Positions 38,201 to 47,585 of a stretch of DNA of 64,000 bases are shown here, piece after piece. The stretch covers positions 62,001-126,000 of the forward strand of contig NZ_SBKO01000006.1 of NCBI RefSeq assembly GCF_004122165.1, written 5' to 3'. Source of the DNA: Flavobacterium amnicola (lineage in GTDB: Bacteria > Bacteroidota > Bacteroidia > Flavobacteriales > Flavobacteriaceae). Under the pieces are notes generated by a model, which was given only the letters and a program-made list of their open reading frames with translations, was not told the origin of the DNA and ran no database searches. The translations under genes were made by a program, and so were the position numbers. Each line of letters opens with the position of its first letter. Position 1 is the first letter of the stretch.

Positions 38201-38208
38201 TAACTTTG
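38201..38208 (+). promoter_or_regulatory. -7 box (TAACTTTG) for mnmE
   Basis: An exact TAnnTTTG match 27 bp upstream of the mnmE ATG, in a spacer rich in short TTAGA repeats. Confidence 0.6.
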
Positions 38209-38235
38209 CGACTCAGTAACTCTGTCACTAAATAA

Positions 38236-39669
38236 ATGAACCATCACGATACCATTGTTGCGTTAGCTACTCCTTCAGGAGCAGGAGCCATTGCCGTAAT
38301 TAGAATTTCAGGACAAGAAGCCATTTCCATTGCATCGGAAGTATTTCAATCGATCCATCAGAAAGACATTACCAAGCAGAAATCGCACACGCTACATTTG
38401 GGACATATTGTAGATGGAAATAAGATTTTAGACCAAGTATTACTTTCCATTTTTAAAGGAAGTAATTCCTATACTGGAGAAAACACCATCGAAATTTCAT
38501 GCCACGGTTCGACTTTTATCCAACAACAAATCATTCAATTATTGCTTCGAAAAGGTTGTCGAATGGCACAAGCTGGAGAGTTTACCCTACGTTCCTTCTT
38601 GAATGGAAAAATGGATTTATCGCAAGCGGAAGCTGTAGCCGATTTAATTTCATCGGATAACGAAGCGGCACACCAAATTGCCATGAATCAAATGCGAGGT
38701 GGTTTTAGCAATGAAATTGCCAAGCTACGTGAAGAGCTTTTAAACTTTGCTTCGCTGATAGAATTGGAATTGGATTTTGCAGAAGAAGATGTTGAATTTG
38801 CCGATAGAAGTCAGTTTAACGATTTATTGAACCGAATTGAATTCGTCTTAAAACGATTAATCGATTCATTTGCGGTGGGTAATGTTATCAAAAATGGAAT
38901 TCCAGTAGCGATTGTGGGCGAACCCAACGTTGGAAAATCGACATTATTGAATGCATTACTGAATGAAGAACGCGCCATTGTTTCTGATATTGCTGGAACG
39001 ACTCGAGATACTATTGAAGACGAATTGGTGATTGATGGTATTGGCTTCCGATTTATAGATACTGCCGGAATTCGCGAAACGAAAGATCTGGTGGAAAGCA
39101 TTGGTATTCAGAAGACCTTTGAAAAAATTGAGCAAGCGCAGGTGGTTTTGTATTTAGTTAACGGTTTACAGTTAACCTCTAACACTCAACTGGATACTTT
39201 TATCAACGAAATTGGAAAAATACAAAACCAATATCCTCAAAAAGCATTAATTATTGTAGTTAACAAAAAAGATTTAATCTCAACAGATGCTTTAACAATA
39301 ATAAATAATCGAATAGACATATTTCAAGCAGAACTGTCAACTGTTAACAGTAAACTGTTTACTAATTTTATTTCAGCAAAAAACAAGGAAGGTATTGATG
39401 ATTTAAAAAACCAATTACTTTCGTTTGTGAATACTGGAGCTTTACGCAATAACGAAACCATTGTTACAAATACTAGACATTACGATTCGCTATTAAAAGC
39501 CTTGGAAGAAATCCAAAAAGTAAAATATGGTATGCAAACCAACTTGCCGTCCGACTTAATGGCTATCGATATCAAACAAGCCTTGTATTATTTTGGAGAA
39601 ATTACTGGTCAAGTAAGTAATGATGAGCTATTAGGCAATATTTTTGCGAATTTCTGTATCGGTAAATAG
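38236..39669 (+). CDS. mnmE: tRNA modification GTPase MnmE
   Basis: With MnmG, MnmE installs the 5-carboxymethylaminomethyl group on U34 of several tRNAs. The 477-residue protein has the N-terminal folate-binding domain (TIVALATPSGAGAIAVIRIS), the helical domain, the inserted G domain (G1 GEPNVGKSTLLNAL, G2 GTTRDTIED, G3 DTAGIRET, G4 NKKD) and the C-terminal FCIGK ending with the catalytic cysteine. The intact CIGK end shows that the island inserted about 110 bp downstream did not damage the gene. Confidence 0.96.
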   Translation: MNHHDTIVALATPSGAGAIAVIRISGQEAISIASEVFQSIHQKDITKQKSHTLHLGHIVDGNKILDQVLLSIFKGSNSYTGENTIEISCHGSTFIQQQIIQLLLRKGCRMAQAGEFTLRSFLNGKMDLSQAEAVADLISSDNEAAHQIAMNQMRGGFSNEIAKLREELLNFASLIELELDFAEEDVEFADRSQFNDLLNRIEFVLKRLIDSFAVGNVIKNGIPVAIVGEPNVGKSTLLNALLNEERAIVSDIAGTTRDTIEDELVIDGIGFRFIDTAGIRETKDLVESIGIQKTFEKIEQAQVVLYLVNGLQLTSNTQLDTFINEIGKIQNQYPQKALIIVVNKKDLISTDALTIINNRIDIFQAELSTVNSKLFTNFISAKNKEGIDDLKNQLLSFVNTGALRNNETIVTNTRHYDSLLKALEEIQKVKYGMQTNLPSDLMAIDIKQALYYFGEITGQVSNDELLGNIFANFCIGK

Positions 39670-39713
39670 CACATTCAAAACACCAAAGTACAAAACATAT
39701 AAAAACACACATT

Positions 39714-39742
39714 AAAGCCCTATTTATTAGGGTTTTATTTTT
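39714..39742 (+). terminator. Terminator of mnmE
   Basis: AGCCCTA TTTAT TAGGGTTTT then ATTTTT, about 45 bp after the mnmE stop and just outside the island boundary. Confidence 0.75.
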
Positions 39743-39780
39743 AATTAAACACAAATAAAGTTTGCAATATTATTTATTTA

Positions 39781-39830
39781 TTTTGTATATTTTTGTACCT
39801 TGCTTGTACCTCGATGAATATTTTGTACCT
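39781..39830 (+). repeat. attL-like repeat cluster (left end of island)
   Basis: TTTTGTATA at 39781, then TTGTACC at 39793, 39804 and 39823. The core TTGTACCTCGAT is at 39804-39815. The first two TTGTACC copies start 11 bp apart, as at the right end, as expected for paired integrase binding sites. Confidence 0.75.
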
Positions 39831-39908
39831 CAAAATATTTTTTTGGTTAAATAATGGCGCTTAATTACACTTAAGTATATCTAAATACATTAATTACTCT
39901 TAAATAGT

Positions 39909-41795
39909 ATGAAAAAAGAATTATTAAAAATACTAAAGCAATGTATAAACAGTAAGAATATTGAATTAGGGAGTAATTTATCTCCAAGTCAAGAACTAAT
40001 AAATTCAAAAACTATAATTTGGAATGACAGCCTGGATACTTATAACATAAATTTCACAAATCCTATTGTAAATTCTATTTTAACTGAAATTGCACAAGAA
40101 CGCCTAAAAAGAGAATTACCTAATGATATTATTAGTACTTTAAAATTTATCGATGATTTTGAAGAAGATGTCAAAAGACCTGAAACCAATATTACATGGG
40201 CTGGTTTAATTCAATTAAAAAACTCTCTTAAAGTTCATTTATTAGCCAACCTCCATAATGAGCATAATGTAGATTTAGTAGTTTTCCTTGATAACTTAAA
40301 AAATAAAGAATCTAAAAGAGTTAAGGAGTTGTATTCGTTTGAAGATTTGTTCTTTAAGGCACTCCCTTATCTAAAAATTAACATCGAGACAATATTTGAT
40401 ATCATTAAGAAAAAGTATCCTAAAAAAAATTATGAGCCTCTAATTAATAATTTTTGCAGAAATTTAGGATTTACTAATCCAGCTTTGGCACATGAACTTT
40501 TTGAATTTGGCAAAGCAAACGGTCTGAATCAAATTGGTGTTTTAACAGCTAATTTATTGGTTGGCCTACATAACAATGGCGACAATACTGCATATGAAAA
40601 AGCTAAAAATCTTTTTATAGATAATGAAATGTTATCTATTTTCTTTTTCGGTAGAGCGCAACTTAAAACTATCCAAGAAATAAATGATGCAATTAGTATT
40701 ATTGAAAAAATTGACAAAACAAATGAGCAATCAATTTTTGAATTAGAATGTTTTTATGAAAACCTATTAGAAAATGAATTGATAACCGAGGAAATCACTA
40801 AATATTGCTTTAAAAAATTTAATGAGTTATTTACTATTGACAATGATAATCTGCGTTGGAGAATTATCCACACCTTTTCTCACTCTATCAAAAACTATGA
40901 AATTGAACGTTATAACTTTTTACTTTTTGCATTAGATACTGGAAAAAATCCCAACTACATTAAGCGATATTTTCACACTTATAAGGATCCTAAATATTTT
41001 TTTGATTTATTCTCATATGCTTATAAAAATTTAGGAATAAGAACAAATATTGAACTATTTGAAGATGATTTCATACATTTTTGGAATGATTTCAAAGAGT
41101 CAACTGAAAATCACATTTTAGAATGCCTAACTAATCAAAATAAACTTTTAAGAACTGGAGCAATTAAGCTTATACTAAATTCTCGCTTTACATGTCATGT
41201 TAACTTATTGAAAATTAAGAAATCAGAACAACAATTAAGAGCTTTGGAAGCTTTAACAGATTTTCCACATTCAATCGACAATCTCATCAGTATAATTTTA
41301 CCTCTTAGAAAGTCAAAATCTTCTAAAGTAGTTCAGTATTTACAAAATAAATTATCAACCTTGATTTATGATGCATATCACGAATATCTTTTTAATCTAA
41401 TAGAAAAAAACATTGGCGTAACACAAAAAGATATTGATTTTATTAAACCCATTAAACAAACTTTAGAACATTATCAAAAAATAAAAGAACTAAAAAGTTC
41501 AATAAACGACCTTAATCCATGGGAAAACGAAAGACAACACATGGATTTGTATTATAGATTAGAACACGAAAATCATGCAATTATGATGAATAAAATAAAA
41601 GAAGGTAAGGGCACTTTTTTAGAGTTTTTTGGAAAATCACATATAATAGTCCGGGGCAATTCATGGAAAACTGATGGAGATGATGACATTAGACAATTGG
41701 CAAAAATTGAACATTCAACAGTATTAGACGGCAGAGCTTATAAAAATCCTGACCAATTTGAACACAACTTAAACAATCCTAAAAGCTTATTCTAA
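39909..41795 (+). CDS. Large helical protein of unknown function, partner of the nuclease-like gene
   Basis: This is a 628-residue protein, almost entirely predicted alpha-helical, with no signal peptide or membrane segment. I recognise no named domain. The middle (about 170-480) reads like degenerate helical-hairpin (HEAT/TPR-type) repeats. A more conserved-looking C-terminal block contains NPWENERQHMDLYYRLEHEN and GKSHIIVRGNSWKTDGDDD. Its stop codon overlaps the next start by one base (TAATG), so the two proteins are made in a fixed ratio and likely act together. First gene of the island, about 95 bp inside the left att core. Function inferred only from the partner: scaffold, sensor or DNA-binding arm of a nuclease system. 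Confidence 0.75.
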   Translation: MKKELLKILKQCINSKNIELGSNLSPSQELINSKTIIWNDSLDTYNINFTNPIVNSILTEIAQERLKRELPNDIISTLKFIDDFEEDVKRPETNITWAGLIQLKNSLKVHLLANLHNEHNVDLVVFLDNLKNKESKRVKELYSFEDLFFKALPYLKINIETIFDIIKKKYPKKNYEPLINNFCRNLGFTNPALAHELFEFGKANGLNQIGVLTANLLVGLHNNGDNTAYEKAKNLFIDNEMLSIFFFGRAQLKTIQEINDAISIIEKIDKTNEQSIFELECFYENLLENELITEEITKYCFKKFNELFTIDNDNLRWRIIHTFSHSIKNYEIERYNFLLFALDTGKNPNYIKRYFHTYKDPKYFFDLFSYAYKNLGIRTNIELFEDDFIHFWNDFKESTENHILECLTNQNKLLRTGAIKLILNSRFTCHVNLLKIKKSEQQLRALEALTDFPHSIDNLISIILPLRKSKSSKVVQYLQNKLSTLIYDAYHEYLFNLIEKNIGVTQKDIDFIKPIKQTLEHYQKIKELKSSINDLNPWENERQHMDLYYRLEHENHAIMMNKIKEGKGTFLEFFGKSHIIVRGNSWKTDGDDDIRQLAKIEHSTVLDGRAYKNPDQFEHNLNNPKSLF

Positions 41796-43537
41796 TGGAT
41801 ATAAAACCAATTGTTATTAGGGATTACTTAGAATCATTAACAGAAAATGAAGAATTAGATTCAATTTTTCCGATTCTACTTGAATCGAAAGGATTCATAA
41901 TACTTAGTAAACCGAAAGAATATAAGGGCTTCCCACAATATGGCAAAGATATTGTTGCAGTGGGTACTGACTTTGAAGATGGAGTTAAAAGACGATTCTA
42001 TTTCGAAATAAAGGGTGGTGCAGATAGACACATAACCACTCAAACCTATAAAAAAGATGACGGCATTAGGGAATCAATTATTGAAGCTAAAGACAGAGAA
42101 TTTAGTTCTACTTATGAAGGGTTTGAGAACTTACCATTAAAAATAGTTTTGGTACACAATGGTGAGATTAAAGCTAATGTAAAAGAAACTTTTGATAATT
42201 TCATTACAAAACTATTTCCAAAAAATGATAACTTAAAATTTGAAAGATGGGGTATTTCTGAATTAACCAAATTATTCTCAGAACACCTATTTGGAGCATA
42301 CTTATTAACTGATCAAACATCTACAAAACTTTTTAATCGAGTTTTGGTTAATCTCAATGTCTCGGATGGAGTCTCTAAAGACTATATTGATTTACTTAAT
42401 ATCTTACTTAGCAAAGAAGAATGGAAACATTATAAAAATGAAATGCCTCGAGCATGGAGACTAATTTTTGAATCTTTAAAATTAATAGCATTTATAATCT
42501 ATACAGAGTCAAAGGAATACAATAACTTAGAAATAGCAAAACGGTATACAACTCATTTAGTAATTAAATTTTGGCATTGGATTTTAAAAAATAAATTAGA
42601 AAATGATAATAATGTTACAAAATATTTCAATGAAATATTCTTCTTCTATTTTTATGAAGTATTGGGGAATTATTTTAGTCGCACCATGTTAATTGCAGAA
42701 ATTAAAGATGGCTTACATTCAGAAAAGGCTGGTAGATATGAACAAATTGGTTACACCACAAGGACATTTGAATATTTGTATTATTTCTGTTTTGTAATAA
42801 ATACTGAAAAATACAATCCAGAATTTGACTCAAAACTTTATATTGAATGGTTGCTAAAATTTATTAATGCTAATAGTGTTTCTGCAAGACCTCTAATCGA
42901 CATCCACTCAATAACTATTATCAATATTTTAAATATATTAATTGATTTTGACAAAACTGAAAGTGCAAAACAGTATCTATTAAACATTCTTGGGTATTTA
43001 AAGTTACGAAAAGAAAATTATGATATTTTACCTGATGCAAACAACAGCATTGAGAATGTTATAAGATTTACTATAAATGGCACAAAACCAGTTTATTATT
43101 CTGATTCAACATCTCCCCTTTTATCAGTTTTATTAGAATATATAGCAATTTTAGATTTAGAAAACGCTTACTATGAAATAAGTGAATTTATTCTAAAAAA
43201 GAATATTGATTTAGGTGTTTTTGTACCACATCATGGAATTAATTCAACTTCAAAAGAATTAATTTCTGATTTAGAAAATGACTTAGAAGAACAATTATTT
43301 TCAAAATCAATTTATGATGGATATCAATCTGATTTGAGCTTAAAAGAGGATTTAATTTCAGATACAGTCTTGGACTTTAACAAATTCAAGGAAAAAATAA
43401 AAAAAAGAAAAGAAGAGTTTAGTTATTCTTATAGAACTGACAATGCAGGTTATCCATTTCTCAAAAGTTTAGCACATTATTATTATATGACTCCTTATTT
43501 TCCAGATAAGTGGAGAGTAATGATTAAAACAGATTAA
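41795..43537 (+). CDS. PD-(D/E)XK nuclease-like protein, candidate defence effector
   Basis: This is a 580-residue protein. The N-terminal 160 residues carry a restriction-endonuclease-like core: YGKDIVAVG with Asp52 and, about 18 residues on, FYFEIKGG with Glu71 and Lys73, giving the D...ExK catalytic pattern on a beta-hairpin, as in Mrr/type-IV-like and VSR-like nucleases. A helical region from about 200 to 520 has no recognised domain, and the final 60 residues are basic. Translation is coupled to the upstream 628-residue protein, and the zinc-finger/HTH gene starts 4 bp after its stop. Nuclease fold is inferred from the motif only; the target and trigger are unknown. No methyltransferase is present, so it is not a classical restriction-modification pair. 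Confidence 0.7.
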   Translation: MDIKPIVIRDYLESLTENEELDSIFPILLESKGFIILSKPKEYKGFPQYGKDIVAVGTDFEDGVKRRFYFEIKGGADRHITTQTYKKDDGIRESIIEAKDREFSSTYEGFENLPLKIVLVHNGEIKANVKETFDNFITKLFPKNDNLKFERWGISELTKLFSEHLFGAYLLTDQTSTKLFNRVLVNLNVSDGVSKDYIDLLNILLSKEEWKHYKNEMPRAWRLIFESLKLIAFIIYTESKEYNNLEIAKRYTTHLVIKFWHWILKNKLENDNNVTKYFNEIFFFYFYEVLGNYFSRTMLIAEIKDGLHSEKAGRYEQIGYTTRTFEYLYYFCFVINTEKYNPEFDSKLYIEWLLKFINANSVSARPLIDIHSITIINILNILIDFDKTESAKQYLLNILGYLKLRKENYDILPDANNSIENVIRFTINGTKPVYYSDSTSPLLSVLLEYIAILDLENAYYEISEFILKKNIDLGVFVPHHGINSTSKELISDLENDLEEQLFSKSIYDGYQSDLSLKEDLISDTVLDFNKFKEKIKKRKEEFSYSYRTDNAGYPFLKSLAHYYYMTPYFPDKWRVMIKTD

Positions 43538-43541
43538 CATT

Positions 43542-44102
43542 ATGAGTTCTAATATTGAGGTACTACGTATTTGCCAATACTGCAATAATGAGTTTATAGC
43601 AAAAAAAACTACAACAAAGCACTGCTCACATAAATGTGCAAGTAGAGCATATAAGCAACGATTAAAAGTTCTAAAGATTGAAGAGAGTAATGCAGAAACA
43701 TTTAAAATTAAAAACAAGACAATCGTTGATTTAAAAGAAAAAGAATTTTTAACTGTAAAAGAAGTTTCATTACTATTAGGATTCTCAACTCGCACGCTTT
43801 ACAGAATGATTAATGAAAATAAATTAAATGCACATAAGTTTACTGAAAGAAAAACAATTGTAAAGCGGTCTGACATTGATTTATTGTTTGAACAACCAAA
43901 ACCTCAACAATCAAAAACAAATCTCTTAGAGCCAATAAAAAATCCTGAAATAATAGATTGTTATACAATATCTGAAATAGTAGAAAAATTTAACATTTCA
44001 AATGGTGCTTTGTATAACTTGATTAAACGCAAAAACATTAACAAGTTTTCAAAAGGGAAATACACCTACATAGCGAAAAGAGATATTGACATCATATTTT
44101 AA
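43542..44102 (+). CDS. Zinc-finger plus double helix-turn-helix DNA-binding protein
   Basis: This is a 186-residue protein in three parts: a short treble-clef-like zinc finger (Cys11, Cys14, Cys28, Cys32 in ICQYCNNEF and HCSHKCASRA), an excisionase/MerR-type HTH (about 69-115, LTVKEVSLLLGFSTRTLYRM), and a second HTH of the same type (about 142-186, YTISEIVEKFNISNGALYNL). Such proteins commonly sit directly upstream of tyrosine integrases in Bacteroidetes elements and probably act as recombination directionality factor or operon regulator. The 5-bp gap to the integrase supports joint expression. Confidence 0.82.
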   Translation: MSSNIEVLRICQYCNNEFIAKKTTTKHCSHKCASRAYKQRLKVLKIEESNAETFKIKNKTIVDLKEKEFLTVKEVSLLLGFSTRTLYRMINENKLNAHKFTERKTIVKRSDIDLLFEQPKPQQSKTNLLEPIKNPEIIDCYTISEIVEKFNISNGALYNLIKRKNINKFSKGKYTYIAKRDIDIIF

Positions 44103-44107
44103 GTAAA

Positions 44108-45256
44108 ATGATAAAAAAAATAAAGGTAACATTACGAAAAAAAGCCATCTCAAATGGCAGACAGTCTTTATATTTAGACTTCTACCCTCCTATTATTAAT
44201 CCTCAAACTGGCAATGAAACAAGACGAGAATTTTTAAAAATGTATATTTTAACTAAAACTCGTAATCCAATTGAAAAACAGCAAAATGATGAAATTATAT
44301 CAATTGCTGAAAGCATAAAAAATAAACGTCAAAATGAATTAAGCAAGGAAAACATTTATTCAGAATTTGAAAAACAGTTATTAAAAATTAACGAAATCGG
44401 AGAACAAAGCTTTGTAGGTTATTTCAAAAAAGAAGCTGAAAAAAGGACAGGTAAAAATTATGACATTTGGAACATTGCAATTGAACATTTTACAGATTTT
44501 TTACAACGAGAAAATTTAAAATTTTCTGAGGTCACAATTTCTTTAATTAACGATTATAAACATTATTTACTTAAAGCAAAAAGTAAGCGAAAAAGCATTG
44601 ATCAAATTTCAACGAATACTGCACTTTCTTATTTCAATAAAATTAAAGCAACTTTAAAGAATGCCTATAAAGAGGGAAAATTAAGAACTGATATAAATTC
44701 TGCTGTCGGCAGCATAAAAGAACAAGAAACAAGACGAGATTTCTTAACCCTTGAAGAGGCAAAAAAACTTGCAAAAACAGACTGTAACAATGATTTAGTA
44801 AAAAGAGCGAGTTTATTTTCAATACTCACAGGATTAAGATATTCAGACATTGAAAAACTACAATGGTCAGAAATAGAAAAGATAAAAAACAATCATTATA
44901 TTATTCGTTTCAAACAAAAAAAGACAAAAAACCAAGAGACAATTCCAATCATAGAATCAACATTTCATTTATTAGGTGAACGAAAAAATGACGATGTCAA
45001 AATTTTTGATGGCTTAAAAAAATGGGATATTGACAGAACTCTGCCAAATTGGATTAAAAGTGCTGGAATATCAAAGCACATTACTTTCCATTGTTTTAGA
45101 CATACCTATGCTACTCTACAACTATCCAAAAACACAAATATCTACACGGTTTCTGGCATGCTCGGTCACCGTGGATTAAAAGCAACACAAGTTTATACAA
45201 ATCTCATTGACAATGCAAAACTTGAAGCAGCACACAAAATAGACCTTGATTTATAA
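44108..45256 (+). CDS. Tyrosine-type site-specific recombinase/integrase
   Basis: This is a 382-residue integrase of the Bacteroidetes type. It has an N-terminal arm-binding domain (about 1-90), an SAM-like core-binding domain (about 105-190), and a catalytic domain with Arg in LTGLRYSDIEKLQW (about 242), the His-x-x-Arg box HCFRHTYATLQL (about 334), a second His in MLGHRGLKATQ, and the nucleophilic Tyr in TQVYTNLID. All catalytic residues are present, so it should be active. It presumably recombines the TTGTACC-type sites at 39793-39829 and 51782-51799. Unusually, it lies mid-island, about 4 kb from the left end. Confidence 0.94.
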   Translation: MIKKIKVTLRKKAISNGRQSLYLDFYPPIINPQTGNETRREFLKMYILTKTRNPIEKQQNDEIISIAESIKNKRQNELSKENIYSEFEKQLLKINEIGEQSFVGYFKKEAEKRTGKNYDIWNIAIEHFTDFLQRENLKFSEVTISLINDYKHYLLKAKSKRKSIDQISTNTALSYFNKIKATLKNAYKEGKLRTDINSAVGSIKEQETRRDFLTLEEAKKLAKTDCNNDLVKRASLFSILTGLRYSDIEKLQWSEIEKIKNNHYIIRFKQKKTKNQETIPIIESTFHLLGERKNDDVKIFDGLKKWDIDRTLPNWIKSAGISKHITFHCFRHTYATLQLSKNTNIYTVSGMLGHRGLKATQVYTNLIDNAKLEAAHKIDLDL

Positions 45257-45259
45257 TTT

Positions 45260-45958
45260 ATGGAAAGATATAACACTTGTACCACAACCTCATTTAAGAT
45301 GGACATCTCAGAGCTATGCAAAAATTGTCCTCTGACTGATATAATTAAAGATGGCATTGAAAGTCAAATCATTTATCAAGCCAAACAACAAAAGGAAATA
45401 CTTACCATAGAGCAATTCCGAGAATACATCAATAGTGAAATAAAAAATGCTCAAACCTCAATGCAAAAAACGTTTTTAACCGAACAGCAAAATAGAGAGT
45501 ATCTGAAAGATAAGTATAGGATAAACAGAATTAAAAATTACATCTGGAACAAAGAAAGAATTAAAGCACTCAATAGCGTATCTAACAGCCATAATCTTGA
45601 AGAAAGAACCATCAAAATCATCAGCAATCTTAATGAGTACAACTTGTTATCATTTTTAGCCGAAAAAGGGTATGATGGAGATAAGATTTATCAATTAATA
45701 AATAATCATTCGGGAAAGGACTTAATGCCATACACAATTGCACTACTCCATGAATTAAAATTTTTAGAATATTTCTTTAAAAAATTTTGTGAGACTAAAA
45801 CTAAAGGAATTAATGTTTTAGCTAAAATTTTTGATGTAAGTGCAAGAAGGATTAAAGGAAATATCAATGTTCTTAACCCTCGAAGTACAGAAGACAGTTT
45901 ACAATACACAAGCCATTTTCACGAAGAAAATATAAAGAATGAATTAAAGAGACTCTAA
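45260..45958 (+). CDS. Mobile-element protein of unknown function (RteC-like position)
   Basis: This is a 232-residue, helix-rich, soluble protein with a Cys-x-x-Cys pair near the N-terminus (LCKNCPL) and a C-terminal end GNINVLNPRSTEDSLQYT preceded by an HTH-like segment. It begins 3 bp after the integrase stop. Its place and layout recall RteC-type regulators of Bacteroides conjugative transposons, but I cannot support that by a clear motif. No enzyme signature is seen. Confidence 0.6.
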   Translation: MERYNTCTTTSFKMDISELCKNCPLTDIIKDGIESQIIYQAKQQKEILTIEQFREYINSEIKNAQTSMQKTFLTEQQNREYLKDKYRINRIKNYIWNKERIKALNSVSNSHNLEERTIKIISNLNEYNLLSFLAEKGYDGDKIYQLINNHSGKDLMPYTIALLHELKFLEYFFKKFCETKTKGINVLAKIFDVSARRIKGNINVLNPRSTEDSLQYTSHFHEENIKNELKRL

Positions 45959-46021
45959 AAGGGACTATTCGCCCAAAAACGCCCCAATACTATTGCAAAA
46001 TAAACATGTAAATATTTTGTA

Positions 46022-46363
46022 ATGGAAAACAATTTAACCTTTGACAACCTACCAAATGCGATAAGCGAATTATCAAAAAAGGTAGAAAATATTGAGAGAT
46101 TATTGCTTTTAAAAAAAGAAGAGCAAATAACTGAACTATCTGAACAACTTCTTACAATACAAGAAGCAGCCTCATTTTTAAATTTATCAGTTCCAACAGT
46201 TTATAGTAAAGTTAGTAAAGGGGAACTACCTTTTATGAAGCGTTCAAAGCGTCTTTATTTCTCCAGTTTTGAATTAATGGACTATCTGAAAAAAGGACGA
46301 AACAAAACAAATTCAGAAATTGAATTAGATGCTGATGTTTATTTGAATAGAGCACGAAAGTAA
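46022..46363 (+). CDS. Excisionase-family helix-turn-helix protein
   Basis: This is a 113-residue protein with a short N-terminal coiled coil (ELSKKVENIERLLLLKKEE, about 17-35) for dimerisation. An AlpA/Xis-type winged helix (about 46-92) follows, with LTIQEAASFLNLSVPTVY and the wing PFMKRSKRLYF. This is the standard small HTH protein of Bacteroidetes integrative elements, acting as excisionase or transcription regulator. It lies 11 bp before the replication-initiator-like gene. Confidence 0.87.
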   Translation: MENNLTFDNLPNAISELSKKVENIERLLLLKKEEQITELSEQLLTIQEAASFLNLSVPTVYSKVSKGELPFMKRSKRLYFSSFELMDYLKKGRNKTNSEIELDADVYLNRARK

Positions 46364-46374
46364 TCACTTGATTT

Positions 46375-47295
46375 ATGGATTTTCTCAAATTTCAAACCAA
46401 TAATCAAGCTTTGATAAATTACCTCTTTTCGCATAAGTTATTAGACTGGGAATCTGACAACGACAAATTAAATCCATTTGACAAAGAGGTAATTACAACA
46501 AAAAAAGTTCGGCAGTATAATGGAATTATTTTTAATTTCTATAAAAACAGATTAGACATTATATTCAGACCACATTATTATTTTAACAATAATTTGCATA
46601 ATGCTAATGATATTAAAATAATTGAATGTATTAATATTATTAAAGAGTTTCAAAAAAAAATCGGGATTGACCTTAGAGAGCTTAAGGTCGTAAATTTAGA
46701 ATTCGGAATAAATATTATTTCACCAATTGATATTGAGGATTTAATAAATAGCATTACATATCACGGGAAAAATGAATTTAAATCAAATTTACCTTTTTCT
46801 AAAATCAGTTCTAAACCTACAAAAAAAGGAATTTCAAATAAATACAAGATTATCAAAGCATATGCAAAAGGAAAACAGTTTCCTGAATATTGTGACATTA
46901 ATACATTTCGCTTCGAAATAAAAAGTAAAGAAGCAAAGTTTATCAAGACTCTTGGCATCAGAACTGCAGAAGACCTCTTAAATATCAATATCTACTCTCA
47001 TTTATCTAATCTATTAATTAACGAATTTAAAGAGGTTTTGATTTTAGATTATGATATAGATCTAAGTGAATTAACAAGATTAGAACAGGAGAAAATTAAA
47101 GAATATAATAATCCCCACAAATGGTATAAAATCAATAAAAAAAATCATAGAAACAGCTTCAACAATAACAAAAAAAGGTATTATACTTTAATAAATAAGG
47201 TTGAAAACAACCTTAAAAATAAAATGACAAAATTAATTTCTGAAAAATTAGAATACTTAAAACAAGCGGCACCCAATCAATCGCGAGAGGCTTGA
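46375..47295 (+). CDS. Candidate replication initiator / mobile-element protein
   Basis: This is a 306-residue soluble protein, very Asn/Lys/Ile-rich, with a conserved-looking core VVNLEFGINIISPIDIEDL (about 109-127) and a later FRFEIKSKEAKFIKTLGI (about 179-196). Pairing with a small excisionase-like HTH gene is frequent for proteins that act in rolling-circle or theta replication of Bacteroidetes mobile elements, and the LEFG strand plus FRFEIK strand resemble a Rep/gpII-like beta-sheet. The expected HUH motif and catalytic tyrosine pair were not identified with confidence, so the function stays inference. Confidence 0.5.
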   Translation: MDFLKFQTNNQALINYLFSHKLLDWESDNDKLNPFDKEVITTKKVRQYNGIIFNFYKNRLDIIFRPHYYFNNNLHNANDIKIIECINIIKEFQKKIGIDLRELKVVNLEFGINIISPIDIEDLINSITYHGKNEFKSNLPFSKISSKPTKKGISNKYKIIKAYAKGKQFPEYCDINTFRFEIKSKEAKFIKTLGIRTAEDLLNINIYSHLSNLLINEFKEVLILDYDIDLSELTRLEQEKIKEYNNPHKWYKINKKNHRNSFNNNKKRYYTLINKVENNLKNKMTKLISEKLEYLKQAAPNQSREA

Positions 47296-47585
47296 GCAAT
47301 TTTCATCGTATATAAGTATGGAATTTGCACATATTATTTAACCTGTACGCGCATTATGCAACCCGTACGTAAAGAAAATAATAGCAAATAAACTTTTTTT
47401 AAAAAAATCCCTTACTATTAAAGCCAAATATTTCTTTTAAAGAACATTCAAAGCCAAACTTACAGACAACATTTAATTTCCAAGAAAACGGCTTATATTT
47501 GCTTTATTAAGTTATTTATTAAATGAGATAAAAAATTAATTTTTAAAATATAATAAAGCGTTAGTCTTTATTCTTGCTTAGGAAA

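Noticed and set aside
41795..43537. Classical type II restriction-modification system
   Set aside because: No methyltransferase motif in the partner protein or elsewhere in the island.
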